A DNA stretch of 64,000 bases, taken from NCBI GenBank assembly GCA_013399895.1, contig VXBA01000661.1:1173489-1237488 (forward strand), read 5' to 3'. Source of the DNA: Serilophus lunatus (Eukaryota > Chordata > Aves > Passeriformes > Eurylaimidae). Shown here one piece after another: positions 35,847-47,666 of this stretch (the stretch's first letter is position 1; every line of letters begins with the position of its first letter). The translations under genes were made by a program, and so were the position numbers. The notes under the pieces are model-generated. The model worked only from the letters and a program-made list of their open reading frames with translations, ran no database searches and had not been told where the DNA came from.

Positions 35847-37443
35847 TTATTAAGTAGAAAATATACTGTTATAAGAAAGTTTCTCCAAGGTTATATTGCC
35901 TGTTGAGTTTAAACAGGTTTTTCAGTCTCTCAGTTCCCCTTTTCCTATTGTTCTGCTATGAAAAAGCTCACTGTGAACTGTGCAGCCGTGTCATTTCTAA
36001 AAGATGGGTATATGAAGCAGTAGCATACATACTTTAATAATAAAAAACTTATTTCTACAACAAAAATGTCGTTTCAGCTCTTTTTCTTTGCAGCAGAACA
36101 GTGGCACCCAGTGGCCATTCCTGCAAAAATCCTAACCAGTGCACTGTTACAAACTCAAGCACCAGTGCAAAGAAAAAAAAAAAGGAGTTAACACTTGTGT
36201 GTATTTTTTCCCTCTATGACTCTAAATATTCCTTAAAAACCTGTAAGCCTCTAAGAAATTTCGAGGACATTTTGTGTTCTCTGATCCATATATCTGTGTT
36301 AACTTCAGAATGTGCTTGTAGGTATGTGTATAAGAATTCCATTTTGTTATGGTTCTAAAAATAAATTCACTTTTGTTACTTTTAAAAAATAATCCTCTTG
36401 CTATTTATGTTCTTTGTGGAGGCAACAATATCCCTGTATTGATGACTTTATTTTACTCCTTTTCATTGATTATATGTGCTTCTTCTAGAGGTGTAGTATA
36501 CAATTACTAGGGAGCTTCTGAGGAAAATGTGAACATTTCCCAAAAGAAATTAGGACTGCATCTTTCCTCACGCTTCAAATGTATGTTGGATTTTAACAAG
36601 AGTTGCCCAACATTGTTGCTCATATTTAACTTATCTCCAATAATTCTGTATGAAAACTTTTTAAGTATATGTTTCCTTAATGTACATGAAAGGATTATCC
36701 TTGGACAGTTTAGAAATAGCCTTTCTATAGTGTATGGCTACAGTAAGCTAACCCATAGAATAAAAAAACTTACTGATTTAATATCTTAGGCCAAGTTCCT
36801 ACCAGATTTTCAGAGGATTATTCAAAACCTGTTAAAATTTCAGACAATCCAGTTTTGTATGAGGCATCTGATTCCCTTTCCTCACTGTGGGTAGCTTCCT
36901 CATTACAACAGAAATATGTTTATATTCATAAGGCCTTAAGACAGCTTTTGATATGTGTTTATAATGCAGATGGGACTGGAACATTTTGATGTATCTTGTT
37001 GCATCAGTGCTGCAGGTTTGGAGTGAAGGACGCTGTAGGTTAGTCCAAAGGTATCTCATCTTCCAGAATGTACTAAAAGTATAACAGACTGCTAAGGGAG
37101 TGTCCCAAACCAAGCAGGCTTCACTCTGATTAGTTAATTTCTGACCCACCTGGCAGTATTGTGCATTTCTCTGAAATAACCTATTTCCTCTCAGAGAGCA
37201 ATGCAAGGTGGGTGCAATTGCCATATTCATCTGTTTCCTGTTATAATAAAGGTCACTTTTGTAGATGTTGAAAACTTTCAAAAATTTGAATGTGCAGGTA
37301 TGTGTAAGAAGTGTTTACTTGATGGAAAAAATGAAAAGAAGGAATAGAAGGTGAAAGATAGTTAGCAAGTCATAGAACTTATTGGCTGAATGGTTCCAGA
37401 CAAACAGTTTTTCACATCCCTGTGTCTCTCCATTATAGCTGTG
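35847..37443. other. Unique non-coding DNA
   Basis: No gene recognised. The 149-codon minus frame at 36832-37281 has no domain, signal peptide or splice context and is consistent with chance. An acceptor-like TTTTTCTTTGCAG near 36.09 kb is followed by no credible exon end. Confidence 0.5.
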
Positions 37444-37500
37444 AATTTTATGGATATGGAAATTGTGCCCAAAGACATAGTTTTGTAGTTGCCATGTAGA
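37444..37500 (-). mobile_element. Faint MIR/L2-like relic
   Basis: ATTTTATGGATATGGAAATT, GTGCCCAAAGA and TAGTTGCC align in order with the reverse-complement MIR/L2 end (attttacagatgaggaaa, then gaggcccaaagag and cttgcc). Short and diverged. Confidence 0.35.
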
Positions 37501-38868
37501 ACTACCTGATCTTCAGGTGAAATTCTGAATAAATGTATGATAAAGACCTGCCTGATCAGCCCTTCAGTCCTGTGTTGAATAAGCCTGGTATGTGGTTGAC
37601 TAGGCTGGGTTTACAGTTAAAGACCCAACTGCAAGAGGATTGGACTCCTGTGGAGTGAGTTTTCAACAATAGTTGTCTTTCTATCTGCAATTCCATTTTA
37701 GATCAAGGAAATCTTTTCTACAAAAACTGGTTTAATTTTTCCTATGAAAAATCTAGGTTTCAACTTTTAACATGCTCTGCCAACCTCCAGTTTCTTATCA
37801 GAAAATAACCAACCATCTCAGCATATAATCTCTTCCAATTCATACGAGGGTTATATGAAGTCAGTATGAGTAAAATGTATAAGTAACTTTTGTGTCTATC
37901 TAAAGATTTTTGTGCAATCACTCTATTTCAGATAATGCATAGGCATGCATTTGGCCCATATTTATTGACAGAAGATCTAGTATCTGTCTATTCATGGCCT
38001 GAACCTAAAATAGATGGTGGGTAAATGGTCTAAGTTTTACAGCAGTAAAAGAATGTAATGTTTTAAAGAGCTGTTCTTTCTAGGTTATAAAATATTTGTA
38101 ATTTTTAGAAAGTTTAACAAGCTAAATTCACTTGCTTGTGTATTGGAAGTCAATTTGATGTTTGAATTGGTAATGGCTTCTTAGCTGGAAAACTCATAAC
38201 TTATGTTGAATTATTCTGAATCAGACAATAAAAATGATTTGAAGGAGAACTCAGAAATAAAAAATAAAAAGGCTTTAAATAAGGCATGTTTAATGTCCCA
38301 TGAGTCAACAAAATTGCTTTGTGGTTTAGACTGATTTTATATTGTTAATAGGACTGTACAACAATCTCCTGCAAATCCTTTATTCCATTGATAATACCTC
38401 TTTCCTAGTGCAAACATAGAAAGTATGCATATAGCAGAGGATGATAATAATTGTGAAATTAAGATCTAAAAACTTGAAAAACTCCGGGTATTCAGGATTT
38501 GATTAGAATGTTCAGCCACTGTGTGAGTAATTGCAGATTATTGGACATGGCTTCTGTGTGCAGCTTCTTCTTGACTTGGAGTTTTTCTACTTCCCCGAGA
38601 ACAAAAAAAGGAATAAAAGTCTGAAGGATAAAAAGTGGAGCTGTAGTGAACAGTTTTTAAATTACAGTGTCACCAAAGGGATTAAAAAAGAAATGCCACC
38701 AATAATCTTTTTTGCAGATGGGGTATGAAGGACTTGTACCTCTTTGTTGAAAGCAGAGCTCGAGCAAATATCCAACACCTTTTCCAAGACTGGGACATAT
38801 AATGCCTTTGAATCATCTTCTCTGAAGTTTTTCTGGAGCAGTAATTTTCTTACAGATTTTTCATACTC
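37501..38868. other. Unique non-coding DNA
   Basis: Nothing recognised apart from short A/T runs. Confidence 0.5.
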
Positions 38869-39525
38869 TCACTGAATATTGAAGGCTGATGAAATCAGTT
38901 CAAGGCTTTGAATGGCAAGACGTAGGAAATCAAAAAGTGAGGGGAGAGACTGGCCTATTGCGTGTGGGAAAACTGGAAGAAGATTGTGGTTGTCCTTCCA
39001 AAAATATTGCAGATGACAAGAATTGTTCCTGCAGTAGCCCAGCCCCAGCCAGTGGCAGATGTGTAGTGCAGAGGGAGAAAAGGGTGTGAATCGCTTTGCA
39101 GAGAGTGAAGAGGGGTGGAGGAAGCACTGGAAGTGAGGACAGCTGGCTGTTGGATATCCAGTAAGGCTGGAAAACCTTGAGCTGCGGACTTTGGCCACAC
39201 ACATGTGAGAGTGTGCTCTGGAAGCTGAGGGGCCAAAAGAATCCAGGAGCAGGAAGGAGTACTGGAGATTGTGTGAAGGATAATTTAATGTAGAGATATT
39301 AGAGCATAGGCAGGAATAAGAGGGGACCAGAGAGTTAAATGAAAAGGAAATAGCTGAAAGATAGATGAGATGTTTAGTACATTGACAGAAAAGAGTATGT
39401 ATGAAGTCCCTCAAGACTCCAGGACTCACCTCAAAAGGAGAAGATTGACAGATCTTTAAGAAAGAACCTGAAAGAAAGGCTTGAACCTGTCCTTTGTTTT
39501 CTTGGAGGCTTGCTACCTGGGACAA
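38869..39525 (-). other. Longest open frame (218 codons), no recognised domain
   Basis: A minus-strand frame of 218 codons. Two further minus frames (about 90 codons each) and one plus frame are open over the same stretch near 38.9-39.24 kb. The plus strand here is purine-rich and GC-richer than average, which removes stops from several frames at once, so openness is partly compositional. The translation is rich in Ser, Leu, Cys and Phe and has no signal peptide, transmembrane pattern, zinc-finger spacing or retroviral motif that I can see. It could be a decayed repeat, a lncRNA exon or chance. I do not call it a gene. Confidence 0.15.
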
Positions 39526-42500
39526 GGATAGAGCTTTCAGTGTGTCTGGAGAACTGAACTAATTAACGAGGTGAGGCAAAGGTTCAAACCTACTGAATAT
39601 ACCAAGGAGATGGGAAAGGCCTGAACTCCTGAGAAAACCTGCCATCTGTAAGGCAGAAGCTCTCTTTAGACTATTACATGACTCAGAGATGCACTGAGAA
39701 TTTTTTGCAAGTACAACTTGATTTGAAAAGCTGAAAAAGATTACATGACCAATAAAAAAAGAAGATACAGGAAACTTTCTTCTAGTATACATACTTATAT
39801 AAACACTGCTTGCACTATCAGAAACCCCTAAGAAAGAGACATGTATTTCTAAATACCTCAGTCTTAGAGGTCATAACCCATCTTTTCTTTAGCAGCTCAC
39901 AAATATATCGTACATCCATTATTGTGCAAACCCTTGTAGATGATTTAGAAGAATGAGTACCATTGGTCTTTTTGTTCTCATTTTTGCAAGCTATAAGCCT
40001 TTATCCTCCCCATCCTTCTCAAAAAACTAAAATATCAAGTGAATTCATCTATGAATCCTTTAGGCCTCTGCGTTCCATGAAGTGTAAGAACTAAGCAGTT
40101 AACATTTGTAAAGCATATAATACAAATTTTAAGAGCCTTCAGAATGCATACACTGCTCTGCTGAAGCTGTGTGCATTAATATGGGCTTTATTTGAAATAT
40201 TTTTTGTTTGGTGCTTTTTAAAGTTGTCAGCAGTAGAGTGATCTTATTCAGGCTGCTGGCTCCTCTCCTGTGGCAGGAAGAGTGTAGGAAAACCTGAAGA
40301 GGGCAACTGCAGGATACCACTTCTGCAAAGTTTGTGATTAGGCTTAAAATCTATGTTTAAAAATACTGGCTAGTGTCAACGAGGTCAGTAAAATGAATTG
40401 CTCTAATTTTTTTCTTTTCAAGTTTGGCTTTTCCTTTGTTAAGGCAAGAAGAGGAGAAAGAACCTTAGGAGCAAAGGTCCCCAGATATATTTGTTGGTTA
40501 TCATCAAGTGCGATGGATCTGCGTATGGCTGATTGTAAGAACCACGCTCGGACTCTGCAGCTTCCTGCCCTGCAGTGCTACTGCAAGGGACTGCCCACAT
40601 TTACTACCTCCCTTTTGCCATCAGCACCCCGTCTCCACCTGCAGGGTGCCAGGTAATGACATCTGAGTGCCAGGTTAGCTCTTAGCAAGAGCAGTGGAGA
40701 ACACTTTGCCTGTGCCCTCTGTGCTGGGTGGGCAGCTCCTCTTACACACAGCCCTGCACTAGAGCTGACTCCTCTCCTTCAGACAGGCCCTGAATTTATC
40801 TGGGTTTGCAGGGAGAATCAATAGATGTCAATAGAGATTTTTTCTAAATCCCAAAGGTCAGCCCTGGGGAGGGTAATGTGTTTCCTCAAGGAAATAGCGA
40901 GTGAAAAATTTTCAGCTGGAGCGACAACTTACTGACTATATGACTATCCAGGAGGTCTGGGGCTTGTATTTTCTTTTGTAATTGAAAGCTGAGAAAGATG
41001 CTTATTCACATATCTACAAATTAGGACGACAGTGCCTATACAAGGAGACATTTTTTTCCCCCTCAGATGACTCAGAAGACACAATATCTGCAGCGACTCA
41101 ATTTTACTGCTAAAACCTCTCTATTGTTATTCATGGAATGTTCAATAGAAGTGATTTATTGCCTGTCTGCAAGTCAAGACACTTGATCATTATCATCTTT
41201 TTCTCCCCCCCACATCAACCTTTTCCCATTTTATGCAAGTCCAAGCTAATTTAGATAAGGTCAAGATCTAGGCCACTCCTTAAAAGTTTTTAACATGGCT
41301 TTGCCTTCAGGTCCTTCCATCTCATTCTTGAAACATCTTTTGTAGTATCCTCAAAGCAGATCTGGAAGTCTAGGTTAGTGGATAATTCGGTACTTAAGCT
41401 ATCCTCCAATATTTGATGTGCCTCCAAGGCATTATATTTTCATTTGTATCTGTTAAATTGCTGGGAGCTTTCTTCAATGCTTAATTATCTTTATGAAATA
41501 TGTGGGGTTTGCAGTGATGCAGAACTTTGAAAAATTCTCCTCACATTATCATTCTAAAGGTGGGCAAATCGATATTATATGTATGTGTACATATAAATAT
41601 ATGTTTACGTAGAATAGCAAAACAAAGTTAAAGGCTGTTTTACCCTTCTTATACATGGGATATGAACTTAAATCATCCCTTCCCCCATTAGCTAGGAATA
41701 CAGAAATCCTTTCCGAATATTTCTTCTCATGTTTAGTGTGAAAAGCAAAGCAGGAACAAGATTTTTAAAGGATCTTTTTCCCCCAAACCATCCCTGCAGT
41801 GCTTTTTCTGAAAAGGATAATCCATCTTAAAACATGTTGACTTGCAAATTTTTCATGCCTCTGGCCAATCAGAAGAATGCTGCAGCAACTAAAGAGCCAC
41901 CAGATATAGTTCTTTCCTCCAGCAATATCCTGGGGAATTTCTCCGAGTTGGTGGTGGGCTTTGTGACTGCTTTGACCGGCCAGCAGAGCACAGTACAGGC
42001 AGTATGAGGGACAGGAACAATCATCTGCACTTTATGGAACAATGAGGGAGGGAGGAATTGCGATATACTTTTCTTCCCCACTCTTAAATCACAACTTGCA
42101 ATCGTGAATATTCCTCCTGTCCTGAGTGCATTGAAACATCCCAGCTTTTTTCAGTGGCTCAGCGAAGTACTTCTGAGTATTTATTGGGTTAATTTTTTTT
42201 AATACTTCAGTCGAAGTTTCTAAAAAAACCCCATCTATTTTGCCAGACTGATTTGAAATTTTTTTTCAATTTCTGATGATATCTTACAGAAAATGAAAGT
42301 ATCTTATTCACACAGACACTTAGTATTTTCCATTCCATTATAAGAAGGCTAACATTTCTCATATCACCACTGTGATACTGAGTAAAATCAATATGATTTT
42401 AATTACTAGTCGCCTGTGCTTCTGTTATCTGAGACAGCCACTGCACATACAGTGAACCTGAGGCAAATTTAGTTATCACTGAATTAAGTTTGTTTTGTGT

Positions 42501-42552
42501 TTGTAATGAAGGTTTTTGAATCACAGGAAAGTAAGGTGGTCGTGGCAATTAG
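39526..42552. other. Unique non-coding DNA
   Basis: No gene recognised. GC is higher at 40.54-40.76 kb, where an 87-codon plus frame ends without domain support. A CCAAT-box-like GGCCAATCAG occurs near 41.86 kb but without a CpG island or TATA box nearby. TAT/ATAT-rich sequence lies near 41.57-41.61 kb. Confidence 0.5.
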
Positions 42553-42652
42553 TACTATGATTTAGTTGACATGGTGGTGTTCAGTCAAAGGTTGGACTTG
42601 ATGATCTTGGATGTCTTTTCCAATCTTAATGATTTTATAGTGCTGTGATTCT
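42553..42652 (+). mobile_element. CR1 retrotransposon 3' end, 5'-truncated
   Basis: GGTTGGACTTGATGATCTTG, then GTCTTTTCCAATCTTAATGA and a short terminal repeat (GATTTTATAGTGCTGTGATTCT) are the hallmark 3' terminus of a CR1 LINE in plus orientation. The preceding TTAGTTGACATGGTGG also fits the CR1 3' untranslated region. Only about 100 bp remain; the reverse transcriptase part is absent, as is usual for CR1 copies. This is the best evidence in the window for an avian or reptilian source. Confidence 0.85.
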
Positions 42653-45600
42653 AAGCTGTATGATGTGATAGATGTTTTCTTTGAAATGGAGCTGCATTAA
42701 AATACTACATTGTATGTGAACAGGGACCAAAACAGGGAGTATGTGCACTCCTAAGTCTGGAAGACACTGAGTTGTGCCTGGTAGAAGTAACAAAGAGCAG
42801 GTAAAGCCAGAATCAGATATTTGGGGACAGCATGCTGTTTCTCAGGAAGCAGGTTGTGGGTTGTTTGTCTGTAACCAGATTAAACGATGCACTGCTTTGT
42901 ATCTCTCTGACTCATTTCTACAGTAGGACTGGGCTGCCAAGGCCACTGAATTGAGGAGCAGGGAGCTGTGAGGGGCAGCATGGCTCACCAAAGGATTCTC
43001 AGCCTAATCCACAGACCACGGCAAGGACACAGCATTAGGCTTTCTGCCACTTTAACTCCTATAAATTGCAAATCTGAACAATGGCTGAGCAAGCAAGATT
43101 ATCTTTGCTTCAGCTTGTTAGATGATGAGCATGTAGATAGATATTCTACTCAGCAAATTTGAGAATAGCTGAATTTCTGCTCTTTAACATTCTGTAAATC
43201 TGCAGTGTCATACCCTAAATTCAGACTTGGCCAAATGCTTTTCTTTTTAGTTCAAAGAACTGCATTGAGTTAATTTGCTTTTCTCATGCTCATCCTTTTT
43301 ATGATCATTCACATGGTTCTCTTCTGCTAGTCAGTTCCTCAGGGGAGAGCAGGGAAAGGAATACACTTCAAAGTTTTATGAGGGTACACTCACAGAAGCT
43401 TAATATTAAATTTAAACTTGGAGATGTGCATGCCAGAATTGCTCTCCTTCATTTCTATTCTACTGTACAGCTCTCTGACTCTGGAGTATTGAACATGCCA
43501 AGAAAGTTCAGAATTTGGCTTAATTTTTAGGGAAACTGTCTGCTTAAAAAGGCAATGTACCTGAAGTTGAAACAAAATACTAGTGGAAATTCTATGAACA
43601 AAAAGAAAATACATATCAGATGAATTATTCATTGTGAATTGTTTGCCTTTGACTGCTTAAATAGAAAAAACCCCCAAACAAACCACAAAACCAATCATGT
43701 TTTGCAGTTCATTTTGAACATTCATATTTTTAATTTCAGTATTTGTCTTACAAACTGCTAGGTGTTTTGGTGAGAAGACATATGAATTCGGCTTCCAAAC
43801 TCAATCTCAGCAGTGAAAATTATTTAAGAATTAGTTTATAATGCTACATATTGAAGGAAAGACCTCATCCCAAGGCTGAAAGAGTCTCGCTAGCAACTGG
43901 AAATGGAGTTAAGCTTGCCAAGAGTTCCTTGTGAAGCAGATGGAGAGGCAAATACAACCTTGATGAAATCTTGGCTAAGCCTCCAGAGAGTTCCCGGAGT
44001 TACCTATCAAATTAAGTTGAATGCTGCCCTGTATGAAAGTATTCTTCACTCTTGTCCGTGTCTGTTGCAATTTTGCACCCTTTCCCCTCTCTGCGCAGGA
44101 CTGTTTCTTCTGGACACACATTTAAACTCTCAATTAGCGCTTCATGTGTTTAAGAGTGATTACAGGTCTCTCACTGACTCCTGGAGAACTTTGGTGGCTA
44201 TGGGTATCTTCTTTCTTACAGTTTTTTACTGTTACTCAAAAGGCACCCAAGAATGTGATAATTAATGCCTACATACTTCTAATGACTACATAAGATAGTA
44301 TTGTATTTGGATATAATGAAGGATAGGAAAAGCAAATATTTGATTGTTGAGTAAGTCTGGTTTGCAGAATGCGGAGAAAGAGCCTTGCACTCTGTTGGAG
44401 TTCTCAAATGCACGACACGATCCAAAGGCTGATTGTAAGATGAGGGTATCAGTCTGTCTCTTCTTGCTGCTGGTGGGTTCTGAATATAAATCACAAGCTG
44501 TGTATGCTTTGGCTGATCCTCTGTTCCCGCAGTGACCTTAGAGTAAATGTATTGTTTTTTCATTTATATTTAAGAACAGATGAAAGCATGTTGGGACTGG
44601 CTTCCCTATCCACACAAATGAAATCAATATTTCACACACATTCCGTGTTAGCAATTAGTTGTTCCCCATCAGAAGAAATGCCTGCTTCAGAAATTACCAC
44701 ACCATCCTCCATTCTGTTTATTTGTTAATCTCATAGGTGTTAAACCAACAAAAGTGGGATCAGAAGTTTGTTTAATTGATGCTGTTTTCTTTTCTTTTGC
44801 AAGAAAACTGTCTGTACAGAAAGCACACTGTGAAGTGAGTAGATATGTAGGTATGAAGCCATTGAAGTTCTCCCTCTGCTTCCACTATATGACACTGAGT
44901 ATTCAGACCTGTATCTGTGTGTCACTTTAATTATTAAGAGCTTCTCAGTCCACCAAGCCGAATGATGCTCTTTGATATGCAAGGAACTCCTCCTCTGAAG
45001 CTCGAGCAACCACAGCTAGTCAATGGTACGTAATATGGCCTTCGGGGACTGCAGTGTTCACAGCCACCCGAGAGTGAAGCCTGCCTCTATTTTCGGAGTG
45101 GGCAGGCCTTGGGAATTGCAAGGCAATGTGTTTCTGCTAGAGGGAAGAGTGGCATTCCAACCCTGTCTGGAGAACATAGGTGGCCAAACCTTGCAGGCAG
45201 CTCCGAAAGGCAGAGCCTCAAGCTCATGAGTGTGAGACATTGTCAGAATTGGTCTCTGTAAACTCAGGGCCAGTCTGGAGCAAGTCACAGGAAGGGCCGA
45301 TGGGTGTGAGGAGCCCTTTTCTAGTGCTGAACAGGTTCTAGGACCAGAGAGAGGAGATGCAGCCTGTGTGTTGCTGATCACTTATTTTGGTATGGTTCTC
45401 AATTTTATCAGTGTAAAAAGCAAGGCAGTATATATTGTCAGATAAGCCCATGAGCTAGGTACAAGAGGAAGACAGGGAACAGACATACAGGCAATGGTCA
45501 AGCATCTAAAATAATAATTTTAATCTTCCAAACTTTTTTTGAACCTAAATGGCAAATTTTTTTACTAAATTAAATTAGATTTAGAAACACACAGTTTATT

Positions 45601-47593
45601 GAAATTATTTTTATCAGGAAATATATACATGTATGTTTTAAAATCTATTTTGACTGAAGCCAAACTGACCAGTGAGTAGTGTGTGGACAGAAGGATTTCA
45701 GATCTCTATGGAAAGTCAAAATTGTTCATGGAGAGAAATGTTATTCATTATATGAAACAAGATAAGAGATTTCTTCTCTACTTTAGACAGAAAGCAAGCT
45801 GACTTGGTAAAGCCATTAGTTTCTTTAAAATGTATTCAAGACTAAGTTATTAGTAAATGCAAGTTCAGTGAGTTGATTAGTTTCAGATTCATTAAAAGAG
45901 AGGATTTTCAATAACTACAATGAAATTATGATTATAGGTTCCTTTATAGATCTTTCATTTTTTAATGAAATACTTGAAAAATCTTTACCTTTTGCTGAAA
46001 ATTTGCCCTCCAAGCTGGTTTTAGATTGACTAAGAACAGCATATTTCATTTTATTAAAATTCTTCTCCCCACCTCTAGACGAGGCCTTTGGTATCTGTGT
46101 AGCATTAGCACACTTATATCCTTTTTTCTCACCATTTCCATGTCCCTTTTCTGTATACCTTCACATTTGCTCATGTCTGCTCTGAGTTGAGCTCTGGTGT
46201 CAGTGTGGTTTCAGCATAGACAATACTGGGAGCCCTTCTGCTGGAATTTCCAAAGAGCAATTTCTTGAGGAGCTCTCAAGGAGCAGAGAGGGAATAGGGC
46301 AAATTAGACTTGACAGTGTCAACACTATTTTATCATAAAAGAGCTAAGGACAAGGAGAGAGATTACGTGATGCTGTCTGGAATAGCCCCACGCACCATCC
46401 TGAAGCCTCTGTTATTCTTTGGAGGCAATTTGTGATGACACTGCTCCAGCCAGGACTCTCTGGTTATCTTATGTCCCACTCAATGGAACAGCAGTTAGGG
46501 TTTGATCCCAGCTGGCTCACTCCCAGTGCCTGAGGTGTTTGCACACCATGACTCTTTTGTTTGAAGGCTGTGTCTTCCATGCGAATCTGTTGGCAAAAGT
46601 AAAGTCTTTCTCATCTCGTGCTAATTCCTACAGCGGCAACCACAGAGAAGCATCATGTTCTGAGCAGCAAATCGATCTCTTAGAGTGGAGGCAATTTCCT
46701 GTTTTCAAGAACCTATAATAAGATTAAGAAAAAAAGCTACACACAAATTTAGTAAATTCACTAAGGAGATTATTGAGCTGAAGTCAAACAAGTTTGAAAG
46801 TGTATTTCCTGTTTGCTACATAACTTTTGATTTTTAGTTTGCCTGGGCTGACCTGGAAGAAGCTCTTCTGCATGTTTGGCACTTCCCTTCTTTAGATAAA
46901 AGATACAAATATTGACAAATGGAAAGTCATATAGAAATATACACACAGGTCACATAGTTGTTTTTCCCCTGGAGAAAACAAACCCATGTACTCAAGATAC
47001 ATCACATTCCTTAGATGATATAAACTATCCTGAAGGTTCCCCAAATCTGTGGAATCATGGAGTGGCTTTGGTTCTGGGATACAGACAAAGAGTTTCCTGT
47101 CAGAAGCCTGAAGGCTTCTGAGAAGTTGAGTTTCCCATAAAAGGGGCATCCATGGGGCTTCAATACGAATTCTGAAAGGTTTCAAAGTTGTGATGGAGCA
47201 ACTCTATACAGCAACACCTCATTCCCAGTTCTGAGAGACTCATAACTCCTTAAAATCTAGTTCCTTTGTAGGCAACATTTCAGCAGCTTCTGAATGATAC
47301 ACATATTGCAAATAGCCAAGATGAGAACATGTAAAGAAGGAGTGACAGTCTAAAAAACAAGTTCGAAATAGCTAAATAAATGAAGACAGTTTGGAAATGA
47401 AGCATTTGCATATGCTTAATATTATGTCAAGTGGAATAGGTACCTTACATTCAATTTTTTTTTCAGAAGTGAAAAACAGCCCCACAACACCATATATTAC
47501 ATGCAGGTTTTCTCCTAAATATTATGTCCCTTATGGCATAAATTATACTTAAAATTTTAGATGAGCTTATTCTTTTTCCCATGCTTTGATCAG
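42653..47593. other. Unique non-coding DNA
   Basis: No gene recognised. A GC-richer stretch at 45.02-45.38 kb holds overlapping frames on both strands (68 codons plus, 107 minus) without domains. The 120-codon plus frame at 43903-44265 has a hydrophobic C-terminal part but no motif that I can name. Confidence 0.5.
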
Positions 47594-47666
47594 ACCTAGA
47601 TTTGCTTCCATCAGCTGGTGTACAGTGAATCCATTCAGACGAGGAGGCTTGTGGATGATGTGCCAG
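47594..47666 (+). other. Exon-like segment with consensus donor (73 bp)
   Basis: The segment lies between a good acceptor (TTATTCTTTTTCCC, then GATCAG ending at 47593) and a perfect donor CCAG/GTAAGT at 47667. One frame is open throughout (PRFASISWCTVNPFRRGG, then LWMMCQ) starting at the second base. The length is not a multiple of three, so inclusion would shift a reading frame, which fits a lncRNA exon or a constitutive coding exon better than a cassette exon. A second acceptor-like site (CTTTCTTACAG, ending 47895) follows about 230 bp downstream. The product is not recognised. Confidence 0.25.

Noticed and set aside
36832..37281. 149-codon minus-strand frame
   Set aside because: No motif, signal peptide or coding-like composition; frames of this length are expected about once in 64 kb of such DNA.
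40393..40656. 87-codon plus-strand frame
   Set aside because: No domain; the GC rise at its end explains the missing stops.
41860..42070. Promoter-like CCAAT box and GC-richer stretch
   Set aside because: No TATA box, CpG cluster or downstream first exon; a single CCAAT word is not evidence.
43903..44265. 120-codon plus-strand frame with a hydrophobic end
   Set aside because: No recognisable domain and no upstream acceptor or promoter; consistent with chance.
45058..45381. 107-codon minus-strand frame in GC-richer DNA
   Set aside because: Raised GC lowers stop density on both strands here, and a plus frame overlaps it; no domain seen.
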